64,000 nucleotides of DNA from Bradyrhizobium sp. AUGA SZCCT0283. Its GTDB lineage: Bacteria > Pseudomonadota > Alphaproteobacteria > Rhizobiales > Xanthobacteraceae. A program made the translations under genes and the position numbers. The stretch spans positions 1 to 64,000 of the forward strand of contig NZ_JAFCLU010000006.1 of NCBI RefSeq assembly GCF_018130385.1, read 5' to 3'. The first letter of the stretch is position 1; every line of letters starts with the position of its first letter. This document shows, one piece after another, positions 8,747 to 16,783 of the stretch. Under the pieces are notes generated by a model. The model did no database searches. It worked only from the letters and a program-made list of their open reading frames with translations, and was not told the DNA's origin.

Positions 8747-8799
8747 GTTTAGCGAGTTGTTTAACGTGGCTGCAAGCCGGCCGGCTCAAATGACCACGG
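8747..8799 (-). promoter_or_regulatory. SAM-II riboswitch (metA motif)
   Basis: The minus strand carries the conserved SAM-II blocks in order: GGTCATTTG, then a G/C-rich stem (GCCGGC), then CTTGCAGCCACGTTAAAC, then the pseudoknot strand CGCTAAA. SAM-II elements precede methionine and SAM genes in alphaproteobacteria and repress them when SAM is plentiful. Here it stands about 105 bases upstream of the metX start, followed by a terminator. Confidence 0.93.
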
Positions 8800-8983
8800 A
8801 ATAGAGCAAAGCTAGTCCCGCCTAGGCATTTCGTCAAGGCAGGGCGGGGCCGGACGGCATGGTTAACCTGATCATGCAGGGCTCCCCCGCGACGTTTCTC
8901 TTTGCTTTCAGCGCCCGTCTTTCCTAATCAATGCGACTGTCTGCCGGCCGCATCGGGCTGTTCCGGCACCAAGGTTTTTCAGG

Positions 8984-9832
8984 ATGTCCAAGGCACCCCC
9001 GGCCCCGCCTTCACTGCAGGAACTGCGCAAGGAGATCGATGCGATCGACGAGCAGGTCCATCGCCTCCTGATGGCGCGCGGCGACATCATCGACCGGCTG
9101 ATCCAGGTGAAGCAGACCCAGGAAGTCGGCTCCGCGTTCCGGCCCGCCCGCGAGGCCAGCATGATGCGGGGGCTGGTGCAGCGCCATCGCGGCATCCTGC
9201 CGCTCGACACCATCGAGAGCATCTGGCGCGTCATCATCTCGACCTTCACCTATGTCCAGGCGCCGTTCTCGGTGCATGCGGATGTCTCGGTCGGCGAACC
9301 CGCGATGCGGGATTCGGCGCGCTTTCACTTTGGCTTCGTCGTGCCCTATGTCGCGCATTTCAGCGCGCAGGCTGCGGTGGAAGCGGCGGCGAAATCGAAG
9401 GGCGATCTGGCGCTGGTCTCGGCGATCTCGAGCCGCACGCCGTGGTGGATCGCGCTGGAAGCGAGCGGCGCGCCGAAGATCACCGCCCGGCTGCCGTTCC
9501 TCGAACGCGCCGATCATCCGGCCGCCCTCCCCGTGTTCGTGATCTCGCGGGTCGCCGACGACGCCATGGTGACGGAAGTCCAGATGTGGAGCGTGCGTGT
9601 CTCCGGCTGGAACGCCGATATTGCGCGCGCCGTGGCGCCGCTCGCCGAAATCGTCGCCGTGCCCGATACCGCCTTCGACGGCGCGGCGCTGCTGGTGTCG
9701 GATGCCGGCACCGGCTTCGAGAAGATCAAAACCGCGCTGATTAAGGCCGGCGCCTCGGTGCGCTCGTCGGCCCTCGTCGGCAGCCACGCAACGCGCTATA
9801 CGGTGCCCCCGAACGGGGCAGCCAAGTCTTAA
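8984..9832 (+). CDS. Chorismate mutase with a second C-terminal domain
   Basis: A 282-residue protein. Residues about 10-100 form an AroQ-type all-helical chorismate mutase ([19 protein letters not shown], then a basic RLIQVKQTQ helix), which converts chorismate to prephenate. Residues about 105-280 resemble the periplasmic-binding-like fold of prephenate dehydratases ([30 protein letters not shown]), but I do not see the TRF motif typical of an active dehydratase, so a regulatory or degenerate role is likely. It opens an operon with hisC and prephenate dehydrogenase, 28 bases before hisC, and is divergent from the metX leader. It supplies prephenate to the dehydrogenase two genes down. Confidence 0.85.
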   Translation: MSKAPPAPPSLQELRKEIDAIDEQVHRLLMARGDIIDRLIQVKQTQEVGSAFRPAREASMMRGLVQRHRGILPLDTIESIWRVIISTFTYVQAPFSVHADVSVGEPAMRDSARFHFGFVVPYVAHFSAQAAVEAAAKSKGDLALVSAISSRTPWWIALEASGAPKITARLPFLERADHPAALPVFVISRVADDAMVTEVQMWSVRVSGWNADIARAVAPLAEIVAVPDTAFDGAALLVSDAGTGFEKIKTALIKAGASVRSSALVGSHATRYTVPPNGAAKS

Positions 9833-9860
9833 AGCCGCCCTGAATATCCGGAGCCAGAAG

Positions 9861-10958
9861 ATGAACTGCCCCGTGCCGAACCCCGGCATTCTCGATATTG
9901 CGCCCTACACGCCCGGCAAGACGCCGGTGCCGGAGCCGGGCCGCAAGGTGTTCAAGCTGTCGGCCAACGAGACCCCGTTCGGGCCGTCGCCGAAGGCGAG
10001 GGAAGTCTACCAGCAGGCGGCGGCGCATCTGGAGGACTATCCGGAAGGCACCTCGCGGGTGCTGCGCGAGGCGATCGGCCGCGCCTATGGGCTCGATCCC
10101 AACCGCATCATCTGCGGCGCCGGCTCGGACGAAATCCTCAATCTGCTGGCGCACACCTATCTCAGCCATGGGGATGAAGCGATCTCCACCGCCCACGGTT
10201 TTCTGGTGTACCCGATCGCCACGATGGCGAACGGCGCCAAAAATGTCGTCGCGCCCGAGACCAACTTCACCGCCGACGTCGACGCCATCCTCGCGCGCGT
10301 CACGCCGAAGACCAAGCTCGTCTGGTTGGCCAACCCGAACAACCCAACCGGCACCTATGTGCCGTTCGACGAGGTCAAGCGGCTGCGCTCAGGTCTGCCG
10401 TCGCATGTGCTGCTGGTGCTGGATGCGGCCTATTCCGACTACGTGTCGCGCAACGATTACGAACTCGGCCTCGAACTGGTGGCGACCACCGAAAACACCG
10501 TGATGACGCATACCTTCTCCAAGATTCACGGGCTGGCGGCCTTGCGGATCGGCTGGATGTTCGGCCCCGCCAATATCGTCGACGCCGTCAACCGGATCCG
10601 CGGGCCCTTCAACGTCTCGACGCCGGCGATGCTGGCGGCGGTGGCCGCGATCGAGGACACCGCGCATGTCCAGATGTCGAAGGCGTTCACCGAGCAGTGG
10701 CGCAACTGGATCACGGAAGAGGTGACAAAACTCGGGCTGAGGGTGACGCCGAGCGTGGCGAATTTTGTGCTGATCCACTTCCCGCAAGAGAAGGGCAAGA
10801 CTTCGACTGAGGCGGATGCGTTCCTCACCAAACGCGGTCTGGTGCTGCGGGCGCTGAACAATTACGGCCTCCCCCATTCGCTGCGCATGACCATCGGCAC
10901 CGAGGAGGCCAATCGCCTCGTCGTCGATGCCTTGCGCGACTTCATGGCAGCTAAATGA
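9861..10958 (+). CDS. hisC: Histidinol-phosphate / aromatic aminotransferase
   Basis: A 365-residue fold-type I PLP aminotransferase. [11 protein letters not shown] near the N-terminus, [22 protein letters not shown] and the PLP-lysine block [16 protein letters not shown] (Lys at about residue 220) are all HisC hallmarks. HisC makes histidinol phosphate from imidazole acetol phosphate; several HisC paralogues also transaminate prephenate or hydroxyphenylpyruvate. Placement between chorismate mutase and prephenate dehydrogenase, with a 4-base ATGA overlap to the latter, suggests a role in tyrosine/phenylalanine synthesis here. I cannot tell from this window whether a second hisC serves the histidine pathway. 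Confidence 0.9.
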   Translation: MNCPVPNPGILDIAPYTPGKTPVPEPGRKVFKLSANETPFGPSPKAREVYQQAAAHLEDYPEGTSRVLREAIGRAYGLDPNRIICGAGSDEILNLLAHTYLSHGDEAISTAHGFLVYPIATMANGAKNVVAPETNFTADVDAILARVTPKTKLVWLANPNNPTGTYVPFDEVKRLRSGLPSHVLLVLDAAYSDYVSRNDYELGLELVATTENTVMTHTFSKIHGLAALRIGWMFGPANIVDAVNRIRGPFNVSTPAMLAAVAAIEDTAHVQMSKAFTEQWRNWITEEVTKLGLRVTPSVANFVLIHFPQEKGKTSTEADAFLTKRGLVLRALNNYGLPHSLRMTIGTEEANRLVVDALRDFMAAK

Positions 10959-11896
10959 ACGCGGTGCCGATTTTCCGACGCGTCGCGCTGATCGGCTTCG
11001 GCCTGATCGGCGGCTCGATCGCGCGCGCCGCGCGGGCCCAGGGGCTCGCCAGCGAAATCGTCACCACCGCGCGCTCGGAGAAAACCCGCGCACGGGTGGC
11101 TGAACTCGGCATCGTCGACCGCGTGCTGGAGACCAACGCGGAAGCCGTTCAGGACGCCGACCTCGTGATCCTCTGCATCCCGGTCGGCGCCTGCGGGCCG
11201 GTCGCGCAGGAAATCGCGCCTTTCCTCAAGGCTGGCGCGATCGTCTCCGACGTGGGCTCGGTCAAGGGCGCGATCGTCCGCGAGATGGCGCCGCATCTGC
11301 CGGCGAGCGTTCACTTCGTTCCGGCCCATCCGGTCGCAGGCACGGAGCATTCCGGCCCCGATTCCGGCTTCGCCGAACTCTTCATCAACCGCTGGTGCAT
11401 CCTCACGCCACCCGACGGCGCCGATCCCATGGCGGTCGAAACATTGCGTGCGTTCTGGGCCGGCATGGGCGCCAAGGTCGAGATCATGACGCCCGATCAT
11501 CATGATCTGGTGCTGGCGATCACCAGCCACCTGCCGCATCTGATCGCCTACACCATCGTCGGCACCGCTGACGAGCTGGCCCAGGTGACATCGTCGGAAG
11601 TCATAAAATTCTCCGCCGGCGGCTTTCGCGATTTCACCCGCATCGCAGCGTCCGATCCCACGATGTGGCGCGACGTGTTCCTGAACAACAAGGAAGCCGT
11701 GCTGGAAATGCTCGGCACCTTCAACGAGGACCTCTCAAAGCTCACCCGCGCCATTCGCCGCAACGATGGCGAAGCGCTGTTCGAGCACTTCACCCGCACC
11801 CGCGCCATCCGCCGCGGCATCGTCGAGATCGGCCAGGATTCCGCCGCGCCGGATTTCGGCCGGCCGCATCCGCCACTGGGTAAGAAGGCGGAGTGA
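10955..11896 (+). CDS. tyrC: Prephenate/arogenate dehydrogenase
   Basis: A 313-residue NAD(P)-dependent enzyme of the TyrA family. The dinucleotide-binding loop is [16 protein letters not shown] at residues about 9-24. Later blocks [19 protein letters not shown] and [17 protein letters not shown] carry the substrate-binding and catalytic histidine regions. It oxidatively decarboxylates prephenate or arogenate towards tyrosine. The start codon overlaps the hisC stop (ATGA), so translation is coupled. There is no C-terminal ACT domain, so feedback control, if any, lies elsewhere. The operon ends here; a palindromic repeat follows. Confidence 0.92.
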   Translation: MNAVPIFRRVALIGFGLIGGSIARAARAQGLASEIVTTARSEKTRARVAELGIVDRVLETNAEAVQDADLVILCIPVGACGPVAQEIAPFLKAGAIVSDVGSVKGAIVREMAPHLPASVHFVPAHPVAGTEHSGPDSGFAELFINRWCILTPPDGADPMAVETLRAFWAGMGAKVEIMTPDHHDLVLAITSHLPHLIAYTIVGTADELAQVTSSEVIKFSAGGFRDFTRIAASDPTMWRDVFLNNKEAVLEMLGTFNEDLSKLTRAIRRNDGEALFEHFTRTRAIRRGIVEIGQDSAAPDFGRPHPPLGKKAE

Positions 11897-11914
11897 GCCC
11901 CCGCTGTCGCGGGC

Positions 11915-12025
11915 CGTCATTGCCTGCGACAAACGCAAAGCGTTTGCGCACGAGAGCGAAGCGACAAAGCAATCCATTATGCAGCACGCCGAAGCATAGA
12001 TTGCTTCGCTGCGTTCGCAATGACG
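11915..12025. repeat. Dispersed palindromic repeat (CGTCATTGCGAG type)
   Basis: The left arm cgtcattg...gaagcgac(a)aagcaatcca and the right arm tagattgcttcgct...cgcaatgacg form an imperfect hairpin. Three more copies of the family lie at 32436-32519, 35714-35798 and 61357-61440. This copy carries an extra insertion (gacaaacgcaaagcgtttgc) in its left arm. Confidence 0.8.
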
Positions 12026-12092
12026 TGGAGAGTCTCAAAACAGCGTGTAGGATAAGTGAGGTGCTATTTAGCGACAGGGGTGAACAGACATC

Positions 12093-12842
12093 ATGGCGCT
12101 GGAAATCTTTACGTTGCGGGAGCGACCCGATCTTCGGCCATTGATCTTCTCTTCTGATCTGCAATCGGTCTGGCCGGAATTCATGCGCCATGACGCGGCG
12201 GCGCAGCTCTACTTCGCGCCATCGATGCTCGATCGGTACCTCGACTATGCGTTCGTTGGCGTCGCCGGGGGCAAGGTCGTCGCCCGGGCATTCAGCGTAC
12301 CGTTCGCTTTCAACATCTACGGCCGCGCCGAACTCCCCGATGGCGGCTGGGACGAGGTTATCCGTTGGGCTCACGATGATCAGATGACAGGGCGCGCTCC
12401 GAATGCGCTGAGCGCACTGGAAATCAGTTTGCTTCCCGAAGCGCGAGGTGGCGGCAATTCGCTGGCGTTTCTAGGCGCCATGAAAGCCAGCGCGAAAGCC
12501 CATGGGCTTGCGGAAATGTTCGCTCCGGTGCGGCCGAACCAGAAACATCTTCATCCGTTCGTGCCGATGCGCGATTACGTCGACACGGTGGGTGCCGACG
12601 GCTTCCCGGCCGACTCCTGGCTGCGTACGCACCTTCGCGCCGGGGCAAGACTGGTGAAGATTGCGCCTTGTTCCATGACGATTGTCGGCAGTATCGCCGA
12701 CTGGTCGCGCTGGACCGGAATGTCGTTCGATCGATCGGGCGAGGTCTCGATTGCAGGCGCGCTCATGCCGGTCATGATTTCACTTGAACGGGATTACGCT
12801 GTTTACGTCGAACCCAACGTATGGGTTCGGCATGCATTGTGA
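12093..12842 (+). CDS. GNAT-like N-acetyltransferase family protein
   Basis: A 249-residue protein that looks like a GNAT acyltransferase. The most telling part is SLLPEARGGGNSLAFLGAMKA (residues about 112-131), which matches the acetyl-CoA-binding motif A (R-x-x-G-x-x/S) followed by a helix. Earlier strands (FVGVAGGKVVARAFSVPF) match the fold. There is no signal peptide or membrane segment. It stands alone between two repeat-containing gaps with a GGGGTGA site upstream of the ATG. The substrate is unknown, and conventional annotation would probably be hypothetical or GNAT family. Confidence 0.65.
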   Translation: MALEIFTLRERPDLRPLIFSSDLQSVWPEFMRHDAAAQLYFAPSMLDRYLDYAFVGVAGGKVVARAFSVPFAFNIYGRAELPDGGWDEVIRWAHDDQMTGRAPNALSALEISLLPEARGGGNSLAFLGAMKASAKAHGLAEMFAPVRPNQKHLHPFVPMRDYVDTVGADGFPADSWLRTHLRAGARLVKIAPCSMTIVGSIADWSRWTGMSFDRSGEVSIAGALMPVMISLERDYAVYVEPNVWVRHAL

Positions 12843-12980
12843 CGACCATCCTTCGTCATTGTTTCGAGCGGTGTAACCGTCAACGGCGATTGATGGGTTT
12901 CGCTACGCGCATTCGCACGACCCGGTGGCGGACGATGACGGCTGGACTTGCGTCACCGCCCGCGCCGATGCTGCAGGAAG

Positions 12981-13208
12981 CTATTTCCGCGACTTCACAG
13001 GCCGCGTGAGGATTGGGTGTCGCATCACAAGCCGCGGCGCCATCGCTTGCGCGGCGATCGGCGATCGCGCCGATCCGATGCCGAGATCGCCATTGGGATG
13101 GTAGAACGCATACATCCCCGGCTCGTCTATCATGTGCTGCGCCGAGGCCCGGGACACGATCAGCACGGATAATGCCGCAGCAGTGCCGAGAAGTCTGATC
13201 TTGGTCAT
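12981..13208 (-). CDS. Small secreted hypothetical protein
   Basis: A 75-residue protein with a clear signal peptide (MTKIRLLGTAAALSVLIVS, cleavage probably after ASA). The mature part is short, contains EPGMYAFYHPNGDLG, and ends in a basic stretch (ILTRPVKSRK). It is preceded by a strong GAGGAG ribosome binding site, which supports a real gene. There are no cysteines, so it is not a lipoprotein. It converges with the GNAT-like gene. Function unknown; likely periplasmic. Confidence 0.6.
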   Translation of the reverse strand: MTKIRLLGTAAALSVLIVSRASAQHMIDEPGMYAFYHPNGDLGIGSARSPIAAQAMAPRLVMRHPILTRPVKSRK

Positions 13209-13364
13209 CTTGTCTTCTCCTCATTATCGACCCATCGACATGGGCCGTCGGAGAACAAGACCGGCATCGCCACGACAACATTCCCATCACGGCCCGAACC
13301 GCCGATCACGCTTCGGCGACCTGGATTTGACCGAACGCACGGCCAGTTGATCGTGTGAGCGCGC

Positions 13365-13479
13365 AGGATGGGTCGAGCGAAGCGATACCCATCCTGCCGT
13401 CGACTGCGATGATGGGTTTCGCGGAGTTTATCATCGGGCCGGCCGAAGGCCGGACCCGTTGGCTCTACCCATCCTACGG
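13365..13479. repeat. Dispersed palindromic repeat (GATGGGT...ACCCATC type)
   Basis: aggatgggtcgagcgaagcg is followed by atacccatcctg, then gatgggtttcgc, and the block ends ctacccatcctacgg. A related, shorter copy lies at 44408-44479. It lies directly beside the DUF2125-gene fragment. Confidence 0.7.
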
Positions 13480-13483
13480 TCTC

Positions 13484-13607
13484 AAAACAGCGGCGGCACC
13501 CGCCCCACTTTCAGGGCCGAAGAAACACCATGCCGTCGACGAAGCGCGAAAGCGCGCGCGAGCGCACAGCCTCGACATGGCCGCCCGCGGCCCCGAAGCG
13601 TTCCCGG
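13484..13607 (-). pseudogene. Internally deleted remnant of a DUF2125-family gene
   Basis: Bases 13484-13548 closely match 21421-21483, the 3' end of the intact DUF2125 gene; read on the minus strand they end in LKVGRVPPLF, against LKVGQVPPLF in the intact protein. Bases 13554-13607 match an interior part of the same gene near 21833-21890. About 350 bases between these segments are missing and the frame is broken. It is a decayed partial copy with no start and no ribosome binding site. Confidence 0.75.
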
Positions 13608-13635
13608 GAAACGAAGCGTTGGACTTCGCTCTGGA

Positions 13636-14547
13636 TTAGAGAGGCTGAACGTAGGGCACAGCATCCATCAACAGCACACCGAAAAGAAGGACCAGATAGA
13701 GCATGGAAAACACGAACAGGCGACGCGCATGCTGCCTTTCCTTGTCATTGCTCCGACGGACTTGCCATGAGAGAAAAATCAGGATCGCTCCAAGCATCGC
13801 CGAAGCCACGCCGTAGATCGCCCCCGCGAACCCCAATGCCCAGGGCAGCAGTGAGATAGGAGTCAGAAGAACGCTATAGAGAAGAATCTGGCGCTTTGTT
13901 TCGGCCCGGCCGGCTACGACCGGCAACATCGGCACCCCGGCGCGAGCATATTCCCCGGCAAGATTGAGCGACAGTGCCCAGAAATGGGGTGGCGTCCAAA
14001 GGAAGATGATCAGGAACAGGATGAGCGGTTCGAGCCCAACATTTCCGGCGGCCGCGACCCAGCCGATCACCGGAGGGAGCGCGCCAGCCGCACCGCCAAT
14101 CACGATATTTTGCGGTGTTCGGCGCTTGAGCCACATCGTGTAGACGACGACATAGAAGAAAATTGTGAAAGCAAGCAGCGCAGCCGCAGCCATGTTCAGG
14201 AAAGCGCCGAGGCCTAGAACGGCGCACATGCCAAGCATCAGTGCGAAAACCAATGCTTCCGAGCGCGATACACGGCCGCTGGGAATTGGACGCATGGCGG
14301 TACGCGCCATCAACGCATCGATGTCGGCGTCGTACCACATATTGAGCGCACCTGCGGCACCAGCTCCGGCCGCTATGCAAAGAAGTGCAACGACACCGGC
14401 GAAGGGATCGATGCCGCCTGGTGCGACCATGAGACCGACCAGTGCGGTAAAGACGACCAGCGACATAACGCGCGGTTTCGTCAGCGCGACATAGTCCCCG
14501 ATGTTGGCATAGCTCCCGCGAATGAGAATTGAACGATTGATTTGCAT
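13636..14547 (-). CDS. ctaB: Protoheme IX farnesyltransferase (heme O synthase)
   Basis: A 303-residue polytopic UbiA-family prenyltransferase that adds a farnesyl chain to heme b, giving heme O for heme-copper oxidases. The aspartate-rich motif [21 protein letters not shown] (around residue 85) is diagnostic, as is [11 protein letters not shown] near the N-terminus. About eight hydrophobic helices follow. The start at 14547 (MQINRS) is preferred because AGGAGG lies 10 bases upstream; TTG at 14601 and ATG at 14577 are in-frame alternatives. It is the last gene of the oxidase cluster and so fits supply of heme for CoxN. Confidence 0.93.
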   Translation of the reverse strand: MQINRSILIRGSYANIGDYVALTKPRVMSLVVFTALVGLMVAPGGIDPFAGVVALLCIAAGAGAAGALNMWYDADIDALMARTAMRPIPSGRVSRSEALVFALMLGMCAVLGLGAFLNMAAAALLAFTIFFYVVVYTMWLKRRTPQNIVIGGAAGALPPVIGWVAAAGNVGLEPLILFLIIFLWTPPHFWALSLNLAGEYARAGVPMLPVVAGRAETKRQILLYSVLLTPISLLPWALGFAGAIYGVASAMLGAILIFLSWQVRRSNDKERQHARRLFVFSMLYLVLLFGVLLMDAVPYVQPL

Positions 14548-14625
14548 GAGATCAATGCCTCCTCTTGCCGGCGACATGGCGGCATCTTGTTCGACACTCA
14601 AATGGCAAGCACAGCGTTGTGCCGA

Positions 14626-14905
14626 CTAGCCCAGTGAATTGATGACTTCCCGATAGTCGGCTTCAGGAAACGCTTTCAGCGTGCGTGTCCGGATGTTTCC
14701 CAGCATGCCCAGCTGCAGATTGAAACGCGCCGCCACGGCGTCATCAGGAGCTTCGTAGATCGCGACCATGTCATAGTCGCCCATGGTGAGGAAAAAAAGT
14801 TTGAACTCACCTCCCATGTCCTTGAGCGCTTTCTTTGCCGTATCCAGACGACGAGGCGATGATGCCCTGGTCGGTCCAGTTTGCAAGCATGACGTATGTG
14901 GTCAT
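14626..14905 (-). pseudogene. Frameshifted GYD-domain gene
   Basis: GYD-family proteins open with a block like MTTYVMLANWTDQGI, followed about seven residues later by a K/R-R-L segment. Here the opening block is read from 14905 (ATG after GAGGAGG), but the rest (PRRLDTAKKALKDMGGEF to the stop at 14626, including TMGDYDMVAIYEAPDD) is in another frame. Compared with the family about 14 bases seem to be missing after the GI codons. Both halves are otherwise well preserved, so either the inactivation is recent or the base calls are wrong. It lies inside the cox operon between COX4 and ctaB. Confidence 0.75.
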
Positions 14906-14937
14906 GACCTCCTCCTTCCGATGCGAGGCGGCAGTAT

Positions 14938-15336
14938 CTAAGTCGGCGACGCGAAGAACAGGACCCGGATGAGGTGCGTGTACTCGGATTCGAACACCAT
15001 GATGGCCACGAACACCAGAACCAGCACCGGAGGCAGCAGGATGGCATAGGCGAGCGCCAACCGCTCCCAGGCCATGTGCATGAAGACTGCGACGATCAGG
15101 CCGGCCTTCAGCACCATGAAAAGCAGGATCAGCGACCATCTGAGATAGCCGTGTAAGCCGAAGTAGTCGACGAGATAGGAGCAGGTGCTGAGGACGAACA
15201 ACCATCCCCATACCACGAGATAGAGCTTGATCGGGTGCTGCTGCCCCTTTGCGTGCGCAGTTCCAGCTGCGATTGCGTCATGCGCATGGGTTTGCAGCGA
15301 AGGTTGTTGTCCGTCTATTACCGCCACGTTTGTCAT
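14938..15336 (-). CDS. Cytochrome c oxidase subunit IV (prokaryotic COX4 type)
   Basis: A 132-residue membrane protein with three hydrophobic helices: LYLVVWGWLFVLSTCSYLV, WSLILLFMVLKAGLIVAVFM and LAYAILLPPVLVLVFVAIM. The second helix carries the K-A-x-L-I-x-x-F-M-H pattern of the small subunit of caa3/bo3-type oxidases. The N-terminal 35 residues are polar. A GAGGT site precedes the ATG. It follows coxP by 9 bases on the same strand. The subunit is thought to help assembly or stability of the core. Confidence 0.88.
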   Translation of the reverse strand: MTNVAVIDGQQPSLQTHAHDAIAAGTAHAKGQQHPIKLYLVVWGWLFVLSTCSYLVDYFGLHGYLRWSLILLFMVLKAGLIVAVFMHMAWERLALAYAILLPPVLVLVFVAIMVFESEYTHLIRVLFFASPT

Positions 15337-15345
15337 GTGCTGACC

Positions 15346-16068
15346 TCACCACAGATAAAAGAAGGCAAAGATGAACACCCACACGAGATCGACAAAGTGC
15401 CAGTACAGGCCCATGATTTCGACGATCTCGTAATAGCCCTTCCGGCTCGTGAAAAAGCCGCGCCTTTCGACGTCGAAATCCCCCCGCCAGACCTTTCGCG
15501 CGATGGCGATCAGGAAAATCACGCCGATCGTCACGTGGGTGCCGTGGAAGCCCGTGATCATGAAGAAGCTGGAGCCGAACTGCGCCGCGCCCCAGGGGTT
15601 TTCCCAGGGCCGCACGCCCTCCATGATCAGCTTGGTCCATTCGAAGGCCTGCATTCCGACGAAGGTTGCGCCAAATGCCGCTGTGACCAGCATCAGGATT
15701 GCAGTTTTGACGCGATCGCGGCGGTAACCGAAATTGACGGCCATCGCCATCGTCCCGCTGCTGCTGATCAGGATGAAGGTCATGATGGCGATAAGGATGA
15801 GCGGAATATGCTTGCCCCCGATACTGAGGGCGAAGACTTCGCTCGGATTCGGCCACGGTACGGTCGTGGACATTCGCGCGGTCATGTAGGACAGCAGAAA
15901 ACAGCTGAAGATGAAGGTGTCGCTGAGGAGGAAGATCCACATCATGGCCTTCCCCCAGGAGACATTCTTGAAGGCGCGCTGATCCGAGGACCAGTCGGCA
16001 GCAATGCCTTGCCAGCCAGCAGCCCGCGCAGGCGATTCTCCAGGGGTTGTCAGCGCAGTCTCTGCCAT
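15346..16068 (-). CDS. coxP: Heme-copper oxidase subunit III (CoxP-like)
   Basis: A 240-residue subunit III of the aa3 family with about five to seven membrane helices. Diagnostic blocks are WGKAMMWIFLLSDTFIFSCF, FEWTKLIMEGVRPW, FFMITGFHGTHVTIGVIFL and the C-terminal GLYWHFVDLVWVFIF. A strong AGGAGA site precedes the ATG. It follows coxO by 10 bases. Subunit III does not bind metal; it stabilises turnover and proton uptake. The neighbouring gene is another subunit III relative, as described for the B. japonicum coxMNOP cluster, from which I take the name. Confidence 0.88.
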   Translation of the reverse strand: MAETALTTPGESPARAAGWQGIAADWSSDQRAFKNVSWGKAMMWIFLLSDTFIFSCFLLSYMTARMSTTVPWPNPSEVFALSIGGKHIPLILIAIMTFILISSSGTMAMAVNFGYRRDRVKTAILMLVTAAFGATFVGMQAFEWTKLIMEGVRPWENPWGAAQFGSSFFMITGFHGTHVTIGVIFLIAIARKVWRGDFDVERRGFFTSRKGYYEIVEIMGLYWHFVDLVWVFIFAFFYLW

Positions 16069-16078
16069 CTGGTCTCTC

Positions 16079-16783
16079 CTAGGTGAGCAACCGCCGACAG
16101 ATGTCGACGAAATCGTCCGTCCAGCCCGTCAGCAGACCAAGCAAGACCAGCCAGACCAACAGCAGGAAGTGCCAGTAGATCGTGCAGAGCTCCACGCTCA
16201 GGCGCACCTGGGGCATCTCGGCGCCACGCCACACCTTGGCAGTCGTTCTGCCCAGGGCCACCAGACCGCCCATCAGGTGCAGCCCGTGCGCCGCGGTGAT
16301 CATGTAAAAGAAGGAATTGGCTGGATTGGACGCCACGAAATAGCCCGCTGATCTCAGCTGTTGCCACGCCAACAGTTGCCCAACCAGGAACGTAACGGCG
16401 GAGGCTGCCCCTGCGCACAGGCCGACGATTACACCGTCCATGTCGTTCCGGTGCGCGGCCACATATGCCCATTGCAGCGCGACACTGCTCAGGACCAGGA
16501 CGCCGGTGTTGAACCACAGCAGCCCCGGCACGGGCAGCGTCCGCCAGTCCACCATGTTCATGCGCATGGAGTAGGCGCTGATGAAGAGTGCGAACAATGA
16601 GGTGGCGACAGCGAGAAACACTCCCAGTCCGATCTTCGCGGCCGGCAGCGTCATTGCTCCCGTGCCGGGGAAGTCATCGATTGACCCTTCTTCCAGCCAG
16701 GGTTTGGCTGTCAGCCGTTGCTGCGAGAGCCACCATCCGACGATGACCGCTATCACCGCCATGAACAGGACAATGGCGCTCAC
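16079..16783 (-). CDS. coxO: Divergent heme-copper oxidase subunit III (CoxO-like)
   Basis: A 234-residue membrane protein that also belongs to the subunit III family but is more divergent. It keeps NSFFYMITAAHGLHLMGGLVAL and the C-terminal TIYWHFLLLVWLVLL. The N-terminus has an extra hydrophobic helix (IVLFMAVIAVIVGWW) and lacks the canonical WP-type opening. The ATG overlaps the coxN stop by 4 bases, so it is translationally coupled. Two successive subunit III genes are the hallmark of coxMNOP-type clusters. Whether both are in one enzyme complex is not shown here. Confidence 0.82.
   Translation of the reverse strand: MSAIVLFMAVIAVIVGWWLSQQRLTAKPWLEEGSIDDFPGTGAMTLPAAKIGLGVFLAVATSLFALFISAYSMRMNMVDWRTLPVPGLLWFNTGVLVLSSVALQWAYVAAHRNDMDGVIVGLCAGAASAVTFLVGQLLAWQQLRSAGYFVASNPANSFFYMITAAHGLHLMGGLVALGRTTAKVWRGAEMPQVRLSVELCTIYWHFLLLVWLVLLGLLTGWTDDFVDICRRLLT

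Noticed and set aside
12424..12775. Minus-strand frames opposite the GNAT-like gene
   Set aside because: They show no motifs and lack start signals; the plus-strand protein has a recognisable acetyl-CoA motif.
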